Origin: Vibrio profundi
GTDB lineage: Bacteria; Pseudomonadota; Gammaproteobacteria; Enterobacterales; Vibrionaceae
DNA: 64,000 nucleotides
Reading direction: 5' to 3'
Assembly: GCF_005281835.1 (NCBI RefSeq)
Contig: NZ_RZIS01000007.1
Location: 62,001 to 126,000 of the forward strand
Part shown: positions 62,795-64,000 of the stretch, one piece after another
Layout of the letters: every line of letters begins with the position of its first letter
How positions within the stretch are numbered: the stretch's first letter is position 1
The notes under the pieces: model-generated
What the model was told of the DNA's origin: nothing
The model's database searches: none
Seen by the model: the letters and a program-made list of their open reading frames with translations, nothing else
Made by a program: the position numbers and the translations under genes

Positions 62795-62942
62795 AATTAT
62801 TGCTAAAAATACGAAAACTACAGTCATTATAATAACAAGAATACATACGTCACAGGTTGATGGCTCAACCCGCATGGGGCGAGCCTTTCACCTTTAAATC
62901 CAATTATTCTAGCTTGCTAGACACCCCCGACAAGGAGTCATC

Positions 62943-63734
62943 ATGACGCCAGATGTATTATTCACTGCTTTATGGAACGATTACATTCAACGCCTTTGCC
63001 CTTCTGCTGATAAAGTTCACCAGTTGTTGCAAGAAGACGAAGTGCTAATTAACGACCATATTGCCTTGAGAACCTTCAATTCAGCACCACTTGGCATCGC
63101 AACACTAGCTCAACCATTTTTGGACGCAGGCTACAAAGCTTGCGGTGATTACGTGTTTGAAAGTAAAAAGCTGGTCGCGAAACACTATGAGCACCCTGAT
63201 AGCACTCAACCTAAAGTGTTCATTAGCGAGTTGAAAGTTGAAGAGTGCTCTAGCGAGCTACAAGCGATTGTGGCGAAGTTGGTCGCACAAGTGGATACAT
63301 CAAAACTGTCGAGTCATGAATTTTTGTCATCGGGGCGGCTATGGGATCTAAGCTTCGAAGATTATCAAACATTGGCTAAAGAGAGTGAGTATGCTTCTTG
63401 GCTTGCGGCGCATGGCTATGGTGCGAACCACTTTACCGTGAGCGTGAACCAGCTAAACGCTTTTGAGGAAGTGAAAGGGGTGAATGATCATTTACGCCAG
63501 TCAGGGTTTACGATCAATGAATCCGGTGGTGAAGTAAAAGGCACGCCAGAAGTGCTACTTGAGCAATCTTCAACGATGGCGGATAAAGTCCCGGTTACTT
63601 TCACGGAAGGCTCTGAGATTGTTCCTGGAGGCTTCTACGAGTTTGCTAAGCGCTACCCAATGGCCAATGGCGAGCTATATACAGGCTTTGTTGCAGCATC
63701 TGCCGATAAAATCTTCGAAAGCACTAACGGCTAA
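62943..63734 (+). CDS. DUF1338 family protein, putative Fe(II)-dependent 2-oxoacid dioxygenase/decarboxylase
   Basis: A 263-residue protein of the family that includes HglS (2-oxoadipate dioxygenase/decarboxylase) and YdcJ, but shorter than these. Candidate metal ligands match the family order: His39 (DHIALRTFN), His163 (ANHFTVSVN) and Glu233 (YEFAKRYP). It follows argD-astA-astD, so a link to 2-oxoacids from arginine or lysine breakdown is possible but unproven. AGGAG lies 5 bases before the ATG. Own terminator follows. Confidence 0.82.
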   Translation: MTPDVLFTALWNDYIQRLCPSADKVHQLLQEDEVLINDHIALRTFNSAPLGIATLAQPFLDAGYKACGDYVFESKKLVAKHYEHPDSTQPKVFISELKVEECSSELQAIVAKLVAQVDTSKLSSHEFLSSGRLWDLSFEDYQTLAKESEYASWLAAHGYGANHFTVSVNQLNAFEEVKGVNDHLRQSGFTINESGGEVKGTPEVLLEQSSTMADKVPVTFTEGSEIVPGGFYEFAKRYPMANGELYTGFVAASADKIFESTNG

Positions 63735-63751
63735 TTAGCGTTTTTTAAATT

Positions 63752-63790
63752 AAGCTACCCTGCGATTGATACTTGCTCGGTAGCTTTTTT
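63752..63790 (+). terminator. Terminator of the DUF1338 gene
   Basis: AAGCTACC and GGTAGCTT separated by 19 bases, followed by TTTT. Nothing else is recognised between here and the window end. Confidence 0.8.
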
Positions 63791-64000
63791 GATCCTGAAA
63801 GGTCTAATGATGGTGCATTGCACTGACTTAATGCTTTTGTGTTGAGGGGAGATATTGAAGCTTTCACGCGAAGTGAAAGTGAGGATTTGAGTATGGAAGG
63901 TTTGGTGAGATTTCCTGAATAGGGAGCAGAAATTTAAGCACTTTCTGACTTAGTTTGTTATTTCCCAGTGGTAATCAGATAAGGCTCTTCAATATGATTG

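Noticed and set aside
62862..62885. GGCTC...GAGCC stem upstream of the DUF1338 gene as a riboswitch
   Set aside because: Short imperfect stem without further paired elements; no known riboswitch core recognised.
1..64000. Mobile elements, prophage, CRISPR arrays, tRNA or rRNA genes
   Set aside because: No transposase or phage genes, no regularly spaced direct repeats and no cloverleaf-like sequence were seen; codon use looks uniform along the window.

Overview
The window is 64 kb of chromosomal DNA from a member of the Vibrionaceae, most likely the genus Vibrio. Evidence is the gene content: aphA (the Vibrio quorum-sensing regulator), an argH-acetyltransferase fusion, a peroxiredoxin-glutaredoxin fusion next to oxyR, pilMNOPQ joined to aroKB-damX-dam-rpe-gph-trpS, and an Xds-type extracellular nuclease. 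The order matches what I remember of the V. cholerae chromosome I core, with small rearrangements. Species cannot be fixed from sequence alone. I saw no insertion sequence, prophage, integron, CRISPR array, tRNA or rRNA; this is dense core genome.

Layout. 1-5.2 kb: the edge of a probable Fur-controlled sodA, the Cpx envelope-stress genes (cpxRA divergent from cpxP), the metal exporter fieF and pfkA. 5.3-9.5 kb: tpiA, three small poorly characterised genes, a SufR-like Fe-S regulator and glpX; with pfkA this puts three glycolysis/gluconeogenesis enzymes together. 9.8-18.5 kb: zapB, rraA, menA, hslVU, ftsN, cytR, priA and rpmE (cell division, RNA decay control, proteolysis, replication restart, translation). 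18.6-26 kb: a short malic enzyme, then the methionine genes metJ, metBL and metF with MetJ boxes in both promoter regions, then aphA. 26.4-36 kb: ppc and the arginine genes argE, argCBG and argH(A). 36-40.4 kb: a RidA-family protein, a flavoprotein disulfide reductase, the Prx-Grx fusion and oxyR, a peroxide-defence neighbourhood. 40.5-47.7 kb: mrcA (PBP1a) divergent from the type IV pilus assembly operon pilMNOPQ. 47.8-54.9 kb: aroK, aroB, damX, dam, rpe, gph and trpS. 55-58.6 kb: a secreted nuclease and pabA. 58.9-63.7 kb: argD/astC, astA, astD and a DUF1338 protein, a partial arginine succinyltransferase pathway lacking astB and astE here.

The region links central carbon flow (pfkA, tpiA, glpX, ppc, malic enzyme), arginine synthesis and breakdown, and methionine synthesis to envelope, redox and population-density regulators (CpxAR, OxyR, CytR, MetJ, AphA). 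No wholly new multi-gene system is evident. The most interesting signals are regulatory: a hairpin that would bury the ribosome binding site and start codon of the edge gene (sodA), a long imperfect hairpin before aroK (which has no clear ribosome binding site), a rpmE leader hairpin, a LuxR/HapR-like palindrome upstream of aphA, a Pho-box-like repeat before the nuclease gene, a CRP-like site before cytR, a palindrome before tpiA, a regular series of ARG-like half-sites before argH, and paired cysteine-rich C-termini on two convergent genes next to the peroxide-defence genes.
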